From NCBI GenBank assembly GCA_003339415.1, contig PDHQ01000007.1, positions 372,001 through 436,000 on the forward strand: a stretch of DNA of 64,000 nucleotides, in the 5' to 3' direction. The notes below the pieces were generated by a model that was not told the origin of the DNA, ran no database searches, and saw only the letters and a program-made list of their open reading frames with translations. Origin of the DNA: Ophiocordyceps camponoti-saundersi (nom. inval.). Lineage: Eukaryota; Ascomycota; Sordariomycetes; Hypocreales; Ophiocordycipitaceae. The position numbers were made by a program, and so were the translations under genes. Shown here piece after piece: positions 24,630 through 37,766 of this stretch. The stretch's first letter is position 1. Each line of letters opens with the position of its first letter.

Positions 24630-27505
24630 ATGGCAAATGACGCCGACGCTCCAAAGGCCGTGGACAAGGGTAAAGGGAAGGCTGTGGACGAGCCGAAAGC
24701 TGAGAAGCCCATGCTGAACGGCAAGAAGGATGACAAGAAGGAGGGTAGGCTGGCTCAATCTGTCCTCCAGCTGTCCACTGCTGACGAACGGAAAATTTAG
24801 CGGCTGAAGAGGAGCTCAGTGAAGAGGACCAACAGCTCAAGAACGAGCTGGATTTGATGGTGGAAAGACTGACGGTAACGCAGCACTTCGTATTCGAAGA
24901 CGGCGATGAAGCTGACGAGTGAACTCGCAGGAGTCCGACACGGACCTCTACGACAACGCCTTGGAGGTCATCAAGTCCGCCATCAAGACGTCGACATCAT
25001 CAATGACGGCCGTACCAAAGCCGCTCAAATTCCTCAGACCTCACTATGAAGTTCTTACCAAGCGCTACGACGAGTGGCCAGATGGCCGGCACAAGTCGTC
25101 GCTTGCTGATGTTCTATCCGTTATTGGCATGACCTATTCCGACGAGGACAGACAAGATACGCTCAAGTACAGGCTGCTGGCGCCTCCATCCGACATTAGC
25201 TCCTGGGGTCACGAATACGTCCGACATCTGGCGCTCGAGATCGGCGAGGTGTACGGCAAGCGCATCACGGCGGATGAGCCCACCGACGACCTAGTCGATC
25301 TAGCCCTGGTCTTGGTACCGCTCTTCATCAAGAGCAACGCCGAGGCCGATGCCGTGGATCTCATGAGTGAGCTGGAGATTATCGAAAAGATACCCGACTT
25401 TGTCGATGAGAACACGTACGCCAGGGTTTGCCGCTACATGGTCAGCATGGTCAACCTGCTCACGTATCCCGACAATGACACCTTTCTTCGAACGGCCTGG
25501 AAGATTTACATCCGTTACAACCAACTTACTCAGGCCATGGTTATTGCCATCAGGCTGCGCGATGCTATCTTGATAGAAGGAGTGTTTCTTAAGGCCGTCG
25601 ACCCCGCTGTTAAGATGCAGCTGGCCTTCCTTGTTGCTCGCCAGAGGATAAACGTGGAGTATTCGAATCACATCGATAAGACGGAAGTTGTAGACGAGTG
25701 CCTCTCCAACATCAAGCTGTCGGAACATTTCAGATCACTTGGCAAGGAGTTGAACATTTTGGATCCCAAGTCTACCGAAGACATATATAAAAGCCACCTG
25801 GAGAGCAGTCGAGTGGCGGGCATGACAAACCTTGACTCGGCCCGGCATAACCTCGCGGCCGCTTTCGTCAACGCCTTCGTCAATGCCGGCTTCGGCAATG
25901 ATAAGATGATGCTGGTGGACGGCATGAAGGATACTTGGGTGTGGAAAACGAAAGGAGATGGTATGATGTCTACCGTCGCATCCATGGGCACCCTCTTGAT
26001 GTGGGATATCGAGAACGGCCTCGACAAGATTGACCGCTACACGTATGCCACCGAACCGGAGATTTGCGCGGGAGCCCTGCTTGCGATTGGTATCATGAAT
26101 TCGGGCGTCCGCATAGATTCCGAGCCGGCCCTGGCCCTATTGGGTGACCCAGAGAAGCTGGCCAATGTGAACCCGCTCGTAAGGACGGCCTGCATCATGG
26201 GACTCGGACTGGCTTTCGCGGGCACCAACATGACTGAGGTGCTGGATATCCTGCTACCTCTCATCACGGACTCTTCTCAGCGCATGCAGATCTCGGCCAT
26301 GGCCGCACTGTCTTGTGGTTTGATATCCATCGGGACTTGCAACGACGAGGTGTCAACGCCTATCGTTACCCTGCTGATGGACGAACAACGCGCAAGCGAG
26401 TTTACGGACAAGTGGACACGCTTCCTCGCCCTGGGACTGGGTTTGCTCTTTTTTGGTCGGCAAGAAGAGGTGGACGTGATTTTGGAGACACTTAAGGTGG
26501 TCGATCATCCGATGGCGAAGGCCACGGCCGTCATGGCCGAGATTTGCGCCTGGGCCGGCACCGGCGCCGTCCTCAAGATCCAGGAGCTTCTTCATGTCTG
26601 CAACGAACACAAGGAAGACTCGGATGATAAAAGGGGCGATGAGCTCCTACAGGCCTATGCCGTCATCGGCATCGCGCTGGTGGCCATGGGCGAGGACGTG
26701 GGTCAGGAAATGGTGCTGCGGCAGTTTGCACACCTGATGCACTACGGCGAGCCCAACATCCGCAAGGCAGTCCCCTTGGCTATGGGCCTCATCAGCCCGA
26801 GCAACCCGCAGATGAAGGTGTACGATACGCTGTCGAGATATAGCCACGATAACGATCCGGAGGTAGCCATCAACGCTATCTTCGCCATGGGCATGCTCGG
26901 CGCCGGCACCAACAACGCCCGGCTGGCTCAGTTGCTGCGGCAGCTGGCCAGCTATTACCACCGCGACCAGGACGCTCTCTTTATGGTGCGCATCGCCCAA
27001 GGCCTGCTGCACATGGGCAAAGGCACGCTGTCCATCAACCCTTTCCACACGGACCGTCAAGTGCTCTCGCATGTGGCGGCCGCGGGCCTGCTCACCACCG
27101 TGGTGGCCATGATCGACCCCAAGGAATTCATCACGTCGTCGTCGCACTACCTGCTTTACTTCCTCGTTACCGCCATGCACCCACGTTTCCTCGTAACGCT
27201 GGACGAAAGCTTGAGGCCGCTCAAGGTTAACGTGCGGGTCGGCCAGGCCGTCGACGTTGTCGGTCAGGCCGGTCGGCCCAAGACCATCACCGGGTGGCAG
27301 ACGCAGAGCACGCCTGTGCTGCTGGGGTTCGGCGAACGCGCTGAGCTCGAGGACGAAGAGTATATCAGTCTCAGCAGCACTCTCGAAGGTCTGGTCATTC
27401 TACGCAAGGTTTGTTAATCTCACACACCAGACACTCTTTATCCCCCTCATGCAACTCACTGGCTTACCATCCGGGCAGAATCCTGAGTGGGACGCTGGCC
27501 GATGA
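24630..27505 (+). CDS. RPN1: 26S proteasome regulatory subunit RPN1
   Basis: Four exons (24630-24744, 24801-24874, 24931-27408, 27479-27505) give 897 residues, the usual size. The N-terminus is charged and Lys/Glu-rich (MANDADAPKAVDKGKGK). The conserved part starts at SEEDQQLKNELDLMVERLTESD and continues with FLRPHYEVLT. The centre contains the alpha-helical proteasome/cyclosome repeats of the RPN1 toroid, for example GALLAIGIMNSGV, GLGLAFAGTN and INAIFAMGMLGAGTNNAR. The last exon provides the C-terminal NPEWDAGR. RPN1 is the 19S base scaffold that docks ubiquitin-receptor shuttles (Rad23, Dsk2), ubiquitin itself and Ubp6. The last intron uses a weak GTTTGT donor, and reading through it would give a spurious VC end. 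Confidence 0.97.
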
Positions 27506-27901
27506 GGACGGGACGCGACAAGGAGTTGATGATCAGAACTGGGGAATGCCGTATGGTACATGACTAGAAGCAGTCTGATACTCTGGTGACGTATGTCACG
27601 ACGAGGCAGCGATGAGACGGTCTCATTTCTTCATTTGCAATAAGAACACCAGTCCGAATGTTAATACAGAAGCGATTTCGTCCCTAACTGCGAACGTCAT
27701 GGCCTTGAAACCCCAGTCTACATAAATTGGGGTGTGAGATGCAACCCGAGAAAGGAAAACCTCTACCACTTTCCCTCCATTTTCTCTTGACCCCTTGTTT
27801 CTTTTTATTGCTTCCCTCCATCGTGGCTGAAATCATGGCTCCTTAGATGTTCCAAGTCTTTGAGATAAATTTCCAAAGGATAGAAAGAATACGCGAAATC
27901 A
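27506..27901. other. Convergent spacer RPN1/OPT transporter
   Basis: This holds the 3' ends of two convergent genes. Nothing else is seen in its 396 bases. Confidence 0.5.
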
Positions 27902-30900
27902 TCACCAAGTGTGCGGCCCAAATGTCTCCCCGTCAGCAACGGTCTTGAAGGAGCAGGCCTTCCAGTCGCAGCCCTGTTTGTAAACGTCTGTGCCCCACCA
28001 TCGAAAGCCCGTCATCCAACCAGGGTAGACGAAGGCGAAGAAGACGACGAGGATGCCGAAAGCGAGACCGGAGTCCAGGGCGGCGCTGAGGGTCATGGTG
28101 TATTTAGCCCACCAGGCGTTTGCACGACGGCGGATGAGGTAATTGAAGATGAAGCAGACGAGGGCCCAAACGGAGAAGTTGAGTCCCGTGGCGGGAGGGA
28201 TCCAGGACATGGATCCGAGTAGGACGGGGAGGTTGACCTTTCGGACGAGGCTTGTGCGACGTCGTCGGGCGTAGAGCCAGAGCGGTACAGGGAGGAAGGC
28301 ACCGAGAGGGAAGCACCACACGAGGGCACGGTAGATAGCCTTCCCCCCGAAGAACTCGGCCGGACCGACGACGCCCCAGAGGATGGAACCGTTGAAGTGA
28401 ACGCGGGCTATGGGACAAGTGAAGCCATTGACGGCCTCTGTCGTGCAGAGGCCGGCGACGTTTGCGAACATCCAGTTCAGAACGCCGATCTGGGTCAGGG
28501 ACGAGACGAGAGTGGCGACGATCTGGACGAGAAACATGATGCGCGGGGGGATCTTCATGTAATGTCCCAGCTTGAGGTCGGCGGCGAACTTGATGCCCTG
28601 GGCCGAAGAGATGTACCCATAGGTCACGAAGACCATGTTCGCTATCGGACGACCGGGGAAGACGACGCCGCAGATGAGTTGGCAAATTAGGTAGATGCTG
28701 CTGTGTTGGTTTGTGATGGCCATGATGATGCCGTTGGGGATGAAGAAGATGGCGCCGATGGCTAGGGCTAGGAGGAGGCCGTACCATGGGAGGTGAACCG
28801 GATAGCTTTTCGGCAGGGTTGTGAGCCGGATGGACTGGAGAGAAGGAAGGGAGAAAGGGGATGGACGACTTACTACTCGACGACGAACATGCCTATGGCG
28901 GCCATGGAGACAAAGGTCAGGAGGTACCAACTCAGGGGCGCGTCCTGGTAGCGGTTCATCAGCCGGCAGTGGACGTCTTCGCGACTGAGGAGGCCATCCT
29001 CGCCAGGAAGCGAGGTGGAAGATTCGACCGGCCGATAAGCGGGGTCTGCATCGCGACGAGCCTCGGCAAGACTCCTCCGAATGGTCCGCCAGATATCGTG
29101 ACCGTGCCAACAAAGGGTGTGGGTGAGCAGGGCGGCAAGTCCGGCGAACTGAACGCCGTAGCTGAGGACGTAGGTGATGGGAAGGAAGACGCGACTGTAG
29201 TGGGCGTAGGCTTGACGGTCGAAGAGGAAGTCGGGCGTGAGGATCTTGGTCACGTTGTAGACGGAGCCCGTGTTGTCGAAGACGGCGGAGGATAGCATCG
29301 GCATGTAAGACGAGTAGAGGACGTTGCTGTAGTAGAGCACCGGCGCCGTGATCCACATGACGATGACGAGGCCGCCGATGACGTTCATGGCGGCCCAGAA
29401 GGGGACTAGCAGCGGGGAGCCGACGTAGGTGACTTGAGCCCAGTCGAAGGTGACGGGGAAGAGACCCAGGCCGGAAGAGACGCCGAAGAGGTTGGCGACG
29501 ATGACGTTGTCCGGCGCGAACCAGGTCACGACGTTGAAGTAGCTCAGCGCCGGGAAGAGCAGGCCCGGGAGGAAGTAAAAGACGAACGAGGCGCCCCAGA
29601 CGAGGTAGAAGAAGTTCCAGCGGCTCATGGTCCAGCCGTTGGCCGGCTTGTTGTCCTGCCTGTGGAGGGTTGAGAACATGGCGGCTGACATGAGAGTGCC
29701 GGGCCAGATCATGCCGCTGGGCCGGACGAGGAAACGGCGGGCCATGCCGGCGAAGCCGTAGCCGAGGATCTGCGTCGATACCGTCAGGAGGAGCTGGTAC
29801 ACTATAGGGGCCTCCTGTTTGTAGAAGCGTGTCTGCTCGACGATGACGTCCGTGGCGAAGGCGAATCCGAAGGCGACGTTGCTACTGACATAGACGCACG
29901 TGTGCTCCTTTTCGTTCCAACGGCCTTGAGCCAGCCACAAGCGCCAAGAGTTGAGCTTCTTGGGACGGGTGACGGCGGCGGTCGAGTCGCCGTTTCGAAC
30001 CATGGGAGAAGAGGGGGAGGAGGGGACGCGGACGCCGTCGACGAACTCTTCCTGGGCATCGTAGGGCCGTTTCAAGATCAGGTCCCATAGGTGGCCTAGG
30101 GGATGGACGAGGAGCAAGGCGATGACAGGGGTGATGGCGACGCTGGGGTATCGTAGAGAGAAGAAGAGGTTGGTGGACGAGCCGAGGATGGAGAATAAGA
30201 CGGAGAGACACCACATGCGCGGGGTGTTGATGGAGAGCGTCGTGTCGTCGGTTGGAGGCACGGAGGCGCGGACGGCTTCCGGGGGTAAGTCAAAGCGGGA
30301 TTCATCGGAGTGAGAGGAACAGGAATCGCCGTCGTCGTCAGACTCGCAAGACCCGTCGTCAGATCCCGAGTCGTCTTGATCGAGTATCTCGCCGAGGAGA
30401 GGCGCTTCGACCAGACCGAAGCGGCCTTCAAGACCGGAGGTGAGGGCGGCGCCGTCGAGATCCTCGGAGAGACGGGAAGAGGATAGCCGCGACAGGCGAG
30501 AGCGTCTAGAGCTCATGCTACGACGACTCCGAAAGCTGTCGCGAAGCGGTTGAAAGTCAGGGCCATCTTCGGCCTCTCTTCCGGCGCGAGACGAATTACG
30601 GCGCGCCGAGTTGACGGAGCCGTAGGCGTAGGCGTTTCGGCCGTTGCCTTCGGCGAGGAGAAACGATGGCGACTTCCGAGGTAGCGGCATGGCGTCGTCG
30701 ACGGCGACTGGTTGAGAGTCGCCGTCATGGCGGGAGGAAGGGAAATGGGGGTTTATTATGACGGGCTGGGCGGAGGGCGTGCGTGTTGAAGGGGAAAAGG
30801 AGGAGGAGGAGGAGGGAGATGATGACGACGAGTCGGATAGAGGACTGGGCAGCGACGCATTCGGAGATGAGGACCGTAATGAACGACGAAGAGGAGCCTG

Positions 30901-30999
30901 ATTCGATCGGGGGCTGCAATCACCCGAGACATTACCATCCGGCAGGGTCAGGGTCTGTAGCGGCACAGCTCCGGGGTAAGACGGGACAGATCGGCGCAT
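27902..30999 (-). CDS. OPT-family oligopeptide transporter
   Basis: Two exons on the minus strand (28874-30999 and 27902-28805; 68-bp intron) give 1009 residues. The joined frame yields the family segment FVVEYYPVHLPWYG, which neither single ORF shows. Roughly residues 1-250 are a hydrophilic Ser/Arg- and then Asp/Ser-rich extension, longer than in typical OPT proteins of 700-850 residues. The transporter core starts near NTPRMWCLSVLFSILGSSTN and FFSLRYPSV. The conserved WNEKEH matches the family's NPGPFNxKEH motif. About a dozen or more hydrophobic helices follow, to the C-terminal GPHTW. OPT proteins move small peptides such as tetra/pentapeptides or glutathione, or metal chelates, by proton symport across the plasma membrane. 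The substrate cannot be read from sequence. Confidence 0.92.
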
Positions 31000-31560
31000 G
31001 GCTCCGACTGGCTTCAGCGCTCCCCCCGGTGGCTGCTGAAGACGGGTGGCGGCGGCGGCGGTGCCACCGTGGCGTCGGCAGCCGTTGCGGCCGCCTTTTT
31101 CTTTTGTCTATCTTCCCAGAACGGAAGTGATGCTTCAGGCTGGTGTGAGTGAGGTTATCGTCGCGCCGTCGCCTGGTGGAAGAAGCGGCCCGCGGTAATG
31201 CGCTGTGCGGTGTGGATAAACAGGGAGCTGGTGGGTCTCTAGGCGGCTTCCGTAGCGGAAGCTTGTGCCCTATAAAGACTATAATAGGGAGTCGCTAACG
31301 GGGATTAGGGGGTGCTTTCGTCAGGTAGGGAGTGGGTTGAGGAATGCTAGGCTTATGTCATCATCCGCACCGCACACCTCGATGCTCCATCCCTCCCAGA
31401 GCTGCAAACCGCCAAGGCAGCGGGCCATGCATGTTTCGTGCTTTTACGATAATGCGCCACCGCGAATTGCCTCATGTGCCTGCTTCTCATGCACTGACCC
31501 ATTGATTGAATTCGAAGTACCCGCGGCCCTGCGACGTGACGGGCGGAACGCGTGCGCGCT
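31000..31560. promoter_or_regulatory. Divergent promoter OPT/5-FTHF cyclo-ligase
   Basis: These 561 bases separate divergent genes. The OPT side is GC-rich with GGCGGC-type triplets at 31,045-31,065. Short ORFs are present but unsupported. Confidence 0.35.
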
Positions 31561-32312
31561 ATGACCGCGTCTCTGGTCGTTGCCAAGCAGCAGCTTCGCA
31601 CTCTCATCAAGCAGCGCCTCTCTGCTGTATCCCAAGAGTCCCTCGCCGCTCAGAGTACTGCCGGACGTCGTCGCGCCTCGCCCTCTGTCTTACTGACGCC
31701 GTTCTCCGTCCAGGCCGCAACATCTTAGACGCCCTTCAGAACTTTCCGCCCTACCGAGATGCCACCCGCATCAGCGTCTTCCTGTCCATGCCCGGTGCAG
31801 AGGTACAGACGGATTCCATTGTTCGACACGCTCTCGGATGCGGTAAGCGCGTCTCCGTCCCGTACCTTCACAAGCCGTCTCCCGATCTGCCCGACGCGCC
31901 GGCCCGTGTCATGGATATGGTCGATCTCGCCGACCTCGACGACTACGAAAGCCTGAAGCCCGATCGCTGGGGCATTCCCTCCGTAGACCCGGCCACCGTT
32001 CATCTTCGTCGTCGCGCCCTCGCTGGCTCGCCCGATGCGCGATGCGTGCTCGATCTGATGCTTCTGCCCGGCGTTGCCTTCGACTTTGACGATGGCGGTC
32101 GCGTTCGCAGACTCGGTCATGGCAGGGGTTTCTACGACTTCTTTCTTAATCGTTACCTGCCCTCTCATCCATCGCTGCTGCTCGTAGGCCTTGCGCTCAA
32201 CGAGCAGCTGCTTTCTCCCTCTTCGGGCGAGCAAGTTCCCGTAACTTCGCACGATTGTCAGTTACATGGCTTGATTCTCGGGAGCGGCCAGGTCCGACTC
32301 TCGAAGAGCTGA
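31561..32312 (+). CDS. FAU1: 5-formyltetrahydrofolate cyclo-ligase
   Basis: Two exons (31561-31654, 31714-32312) encode 230 residues, standard for the enzyme. It converts 5-formyl-THF with ATP to 5,10-methenyl-THF, returning the storage folate to one-carbon metabolism. The splice joins AAQ to SRNILDAL. Family signatures follow: RISVFLSMPGAEVQT (50-64), GKRVSVPYL and the nucleotide/folate-binding LLPGVAFD...RVRRLGHGRGFYD (149-173). An unspliced ORF from 31506 runs through the 59-bp intron in another frame at the N-terminus, so the true start is the ATG at 31561. The donor GTACTG is weak. MTR10 lies 477 bases downstream on the same strand. Confidence 0.93.
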
Positions 32313-32789
32313 AGAAAGCTTTCAAGCCTGCACACCATGTTGCTAGCTACACCAGTAGGCTGGCGTGAAGCCTTGTGAACGAATAGGCATGAGGAATCAG
32401 AAGCATCCGACCTCGGTCGAGGAAGAGTTCCCCAAGTGCCTTGCTTTGAGGTTGCACGTACTTCTACTCGCACATACAGTGGACAGATAAAGAATGCAGC
32501 AGTCGGAAAAGAAAGAAAATCGTTCCCGTGCGGAACGGAAAATGTAAAAACCCGGTCTCCCGTCTACCCATGCCCCGCCAAGAGAATATGCCAATATCAT
32601 ACAGCATCACCATCATTCCCATCTCATCATCTTCCTGCCAACCCTCGCCTACGCTCCGCCCGCAGCCAAGTACTGCTCTCGCGCCAGAGAGACAATCGTC
32701 GCTCTTCCGCTTCAGACGCATGTGACCGAGTCTCGATCTCGACCTCGACCTCGTCCGCTCGACGTTTGGCCCCCGAGGCATCGCCCACG
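32313..32789. other. Tandem spacer FAU1/MTR10
   Basis: This contains the 3' end of the cyclo-ligase gene and the upstream region of MTR10. No extra gene is seen. The MTR10 leader (32,600-32,770) is pyrimidine-rich. Confidence 0.4.
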
Positions 32790-35700
32790 ATGGCTGCAAA
32801 CGGCGTGCAGGAGGCCTTTGCTACCTCGGACGTGCTTTCGGCCGTCATGACGATGAGGAGTGGTGATGCCGAAGCTAAGACCAACGCTCATCACTTTCTC
32901 GAGCGGTTCCAGAAATCCGTAAGTGTGTCCTGTTCGCCCTTCGCCTTCGTCTCTGACCGCGTCGTCACTTTTGCAGCGAGATTCTTGGGCCACGATCATG
33001 AGCGTCATCCAGTCTGAAGCCGATGCCGAAGCTCTCCTCTTCGCCGCCATCACCCTCCGCGGCAAGGTTGTCCTATTCGATGGCCTCTGGCTCCACTTTC
33101 GTCGAGGCTGACTATATTCCCAGCTCACCTACGACCTTTCGACCCAAGTTCCCCCCAGCGAGCTACCGGGGCTTCGAAACCAGATTCTGGTGCTTCTGAA
33201 ACGCTTCGCCGCGGGCCCGAAGCCCATCCGAGTCCAGCTCTGCGTTTGCTTGGCCATCTTGGCCATACAAATGAAGGACTGGGTCGATGTACTCCCGTCC
33301 GTCGTCCAGGCGCTCAGCGATAGCCCTGAGAGTCACGCGTGCATCCTGGACTTTCTTCGAGTGCTCCCCGAGGAGGTGACCGAGGGTCGCAAAATCACCT
33401 TGTCTGTACGTCGATCCAACAATACCGACTTTGGACAGCAGTTTTCTCCTACGGCACCAGATCTTCGGCCGTTGCGGATTCCGTCACTGGCATGAGATTC
33501 TAATCAACTGATGGACAACAGGAAGAAGACTTGGCCGTCCGGACGCAAGCCTTGTTGGGAGATAATACGCAACAGGTCGTCCACCTGCTCATCAACTACG
33601 CTCAGTCGTCGGGTACGCTGCCCAGGCCCGCCTGCTTATTCGTGGTCTGAAGCTGACGCCTGGATGCAGCTGCCGCGTCTCGGAACCCTCAGCTCATGGA
33701 ATGCATCACCTCGTGGCTGAGAGAAGTGCCAGTCGACGGTATCATAAACTCCCCGCTCCTCGACATTATCTTCGCCGGCGTCGCCTTTGAAGAATGCGGC
33801 CGAGAAGCTTCCGAGTGCCTTTGCGTGATGCTTAGGGAGACGCGCGAAGTCGACGAGAGCCAGGAAGCCGTTCAAGCGCTGTTTCCCCGTATCATCGCCC
33901 TTCAGCCACAGATTGGAAAGGCAGCAGCGGATGAGGACACGGAGACGTTGAAATCGCTGACCAAGGTATTCGCAACGTCGGCCGAGAGTTGGGTCGTCGG
34001 CATAGCGCGGCAACCGACGCAGTTCAGGCCCCTCGTCGACGCCGTCATCGAGTGCGCAGCGCGAGACGTAGACCGAGATGTCATCGAGCACACATTTGGC
34101 TTCTGGTACGAATTGAAGCAGTACTTGGTGCTCGAAAGGTATATACAGGGCCGACTCGAGATGGTCGACGTCTACTCGAAGCTCGTCGACATCCTGCTGA
34201 AACGACTCGAATACCCGCGGCCGGAGTCGGGCAACGAGGCCGACCTATTCGACGGAGACCGCGAGCAGGAGGAGAAGTTCCGCGAGTTTCGCCATCAAAT
34301 GGGCGACACGCTCAAGGACGCTTGCGTCGTCATGGGCGTCACCGAGTGCCTGACCAAGGTGCTTCGGGCGATTCAATTATGGATGCAGAATTACGCCGGC
34401 CAGGCGTCGGGCAGCAACGTGCCGCACTGGCAAGAGCTAGAAGCACCCCTGTTCGCCATGCGTGCGCTCGGCCGGATGGTGGACAAGGACGAGGGCGTGG
34501 TGCTGCCGCAGCTCATGCCGCTGCTGGTGCAGATCCCCAGCCACGAGAAGCTCCGGTTCGCGACCATCATGGTCCTCGGCCGTTACACGGAGTGGACGGC
34601 GGCCCATGCCGAGTACCTGGAGCCGCAATTCAACTACATTGTCAACTCGTTCGGATCGGACTCGCGCGAGATCATGCGGGCGGCGGCGCTGGCCATCAAG
34701 TTCTTCTGCACCGATTGCAAGCACCTGCTGAGCGGCCAGGTGCTGCAGCTGCAAACCTTTTACGACCAGATACTCGACAAGCTGCCGGAGCAGAGCAAGG
34801 AGGAGATGACGGAGGGCGTGGCCAACGTGGTGGCGGTGCAGCCGGTGACGGAGACGTACCGCCTGCTCAAGCTCTACTGCGACCCTCTGGTGCGGCGGTT
34901 GATGGAAAAGGCCAACGTGGCGACGGATGAGGAGGGCAAACTTGCGGTTGCGGGTGAGAGGCAGCCTGTTCCTTTACTCTCTCTCCTACTTGTTTCTTCC
35001 CTTCTTTCTCTCTGGGACGGTTTTGCTGACGAGGCCTTGCGCAGATGACGTTCAGCTCGTGACAATCATGGTGCGGATCGTGATGCCGGTGGTCGGCCCC
35101 GGCGAGACCAATCCAGCGGTTAAGTACTGGCAGGAGGTGTTCCCCATCCTTTGCACGGTGCTGGACAACTTCCTCGACTTCACGCCGATCTGCGAGCGCA
35201 TCTGCCGGTGCTGGCGCAACATGATCATCTCGTATCGCACGGCCACGGCGCCGCTACTGGCGGACATGGCTAACAAGCTGGCCAGCTGCTTCAGCGCCTC
35301 GCGCGAGGGCTGCTTTCTCTGGGTCACGTCGGCCATCCTGCGCGAGTTCTCGGAGGAGCGCGAGCAGGTGGACCAGGCGACGACGGACAACATCTACACG
35401 TTTTTCGAGGCGCAGACGACGACGTTTCTGCGCGTCATGACGGAGCTGCAGCCGAGGGAGCTTCCGGACGTCATCGACGACTTTTTCCGGCTGCTCATCG
35501 ACGCGCTGCTGTACTACCCGCAGAAGCTGGTGCCGTCGCCGCTGCTGGCGCCCATCTTGGAGGCTGCCATCTACGCGCTGACGCTGGAACAGCGGGACCC
35601 GCTGTCGTCGACGCTTCACTTTCTCCGCGATCTGTTGTCGTACGGCGGCGACAATCCGGCGACGAGCGAAACCCTGTCGGACCAGGCGGCGACCAGCATC

Positions 35701-36084
35701 CGCGGCATCGTCAGGGGCTTGCTTCTCAGCCACGGGGCGAGCCTGATCAAGCAGGTGATGGCGGGGATGATGATAACGTTCCCGCGCGACTGCTTCGCGG
35801 ACGGCAGCGGGGTGCTACTGGAGATGCTGCAACAGCTTCCGGCCGAGACGACGGAGTGGGTGGCGCAGACGATAGAGCTGCTGCCGCAAGGGACTGTATC
35901 GCCGTCTGAGGCACAGCGATTACTGTGCAAGATGAAGGAGAAGCTGCAGTCCGGTGACGCCGGGGGGGTTCGCAACGTTAGGGGCTTGTTGCAAGACTTT
36001 ACCAACACGTACCGGCGCAGGAACGTGGCACCGCGAGACGGGCTAGGACAACTTGAGGCGGCGCGTTTCCAATTCTCGGGGTAG
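32790..36084 (+). CDS. MTR10: Nuclear import receptor MTR10/Kap111 (transportin-3 type importin beta)
   Basis: Six exons (32790-32918, 32977-33066, 33124-33405, 33522-33612, 33670-34953, 35045-36084) give 971 residues in one exact frame. The N-terminus has the importin-beta layout: a first helix pair, HHFLERFQKS, RDSWATIMSVIQ and AAITLRGKLTYDL. The body is helical HEAT repeats, with EAPLFAMRALGRMVDKDEG and CRCWRNMIISYRTAT typical of the TNPO3/MTR10 branch. The protein carries SR-type RNA-binding proteins such as Npl3 into the nucleus and lets RanGTP release them; it also affects tRNA trafficking. The donor of intron 2 (GTTGTC) is weak, but its phase and the LTYDL continuation support it. The spliced length matches the family. 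Confidence 0.95.
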
Positions 36085-37217
36085 CTTTCATGTCTCGTCT
36101 CTTCTTTTCTCAGCCGGTCGGATGAGTTTGCTGGGAGGGTAGAGTTGGTAGTTACAGCCTACCTACCTTGTTACCAGGCATGTAGGTAGATAACTAGGTA
36201 GGCAGGTAGGGAGGTGAGGTAGGGCAGTTGGTAGATGAGGACGCTGGGACCGGTTTTCTCTCTTATTTGCTTGACGGATGATGATGATGGTCATGGAGGC
36301 AAGGAAATGTGTTGACGGGAATAATAAGGGCGAGGCCATAGAGGAAAGGGAATGGGAGCGTTCTTTGCGAGTTGTCGTCTTCCTCTTGTTTGTTGCTGCG
36401 TGAGTAGCAGATGTGTCTGTATGCGTATCTGTATATGTATGTGTAGGTAGGTAGGTTGATAGGTGGTTTGTTAACCTGGGTTGGGATGCTGTTTATAGGC
36501 AAGCAGTTTTGCCCTGGTATCAGAATCTCATGGTGTTGTGACAGCAACTTATATATGCCTACTGTAAACTTCTTTAATGACTTGGAGTTATTACATGTGA
36601 GTATTGCTTTAAAAAGATGTTCCCTAGTGCTAGTAGTGTTGCTGGTTGCTGCTTGATGTCTGTTATGAAGCTGTAAACGCGTGATGTCGTGATAAGGTCG
36701 AGCTACCCTAGACTAGCGCGACACCCTTACAGGGGTATACCTTGTTGCAAAGACGTGAGTGAGCTAATGAATGTATTAGTCTGTTGAGAGTCAAGGGCCC
36801 ATAAAATATGTTCATCATGCTTGTGCATGCTAGCCCGGGCTGTGAAGCAAATATAGCGTCATCTCTATTTTTGCACGTGCCCTAGGCGATGTGCTTTGCT
36901 GTTATTATCTGCTACGCTTTGGCTCGTTGCCCTTGTAGACGCGTGGATAGATCGGTGGGTAAGTTGATCTGTGTTGTCGACTTGTCGTGATGCATCTCCC
37001 CTACCCTACACCCGACCTGAGACGACGACCGAGGCAAGTATGATTTAACCTGAGCAGTAGCTGAAGGGGGCATTTATGAGATGAAGTCGTCATGTAGGTA
37101 ATTCACTATCGTCGATCAGAGCCTTTCTCTTTGACTGCATATACATGTATCTGCGTACCGACGAGGACTGTATCTCAGCTCGGCGGCGATTTCGGAAGCT
37201 CGTCCTGCAGGGTCTTC
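36085..37217. other. Intergenic region after MTR10
   Basis: This is AT-richer than the genes. GTAGGTAG/TAGGTAGGCAGG tetranucleotides cluster at 36,160-36,235 and again at 36,443-36,465. I see no coding region. Confidence 0.5.
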
Positions 37218-37310
37218 GGGGGGGGGGGGGGGGGGGGGGGGCGCGGGGGGGGGGGGGGGGGGGGGCGGGCGGAGTAGTAGAGCGTGGGAGAGGGGGGGGG
37301 GGGGGGGGGG
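37218..37310. repeat. Poly-G tracts
   Basis: Three G runs of 24, 21 and 19 bases (37218-37241, 37245-37265, 37292-37310) are separated by short non-G stretches. They produce false glycine-rich and proline-rich ORFs. They lie upstream of the GNAT-like gene. Confidence 0.85.
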
Positions 37311-37766
37311 ACGTCAGCAGGCGGGTTGGGGGTTTGGTTGGTGGCGCGTATGTATGCAAGTATGTAGGAACGGAGAGGCGTTTCTTCGATCGTATCGGAA
37401 GGTTCGGAACCGACGTGCATGTCAGTATGTGTGTGTGTATGCATAACCGTTTCTTAGTAGATATAGATGTGTATGTAGATGTAGATGTAGATGTTGTAAT
37501 GGGAGATTCTGTAGGGTCGTACATGCATATGTATATGTAGGTATGTATGTCATATGTGCACCACGTGTGATGGTAGCCCAAACCCCCGTTGCATTGCGTA
37601 TAGCATTGCGTATAAGACTATTATGGAGAGGTATAAGAAGACTGCGAGATCCTCCTCCTCCTATCCCTCCTCCTCGTCCTCCTCTGCTGACACGACATAC
37701 CTACCTACCTATCCAACATCCCCAATCATACATAGTACATGCACAACACGCAACACGATACTCAAG

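Noticed and set aside
33989..34930. 313-codon plus-strand ORF in another frame inside MTR10
   Set aside because: Arg/Gly/Ala-rich out-of-frame translation of a conserved exon.
36263..37581. ORFs around the poly-G tracts upstream of the GNAT-like gene
   Set aside because: Composition follows the G runs and TACATA repeats; no domain.
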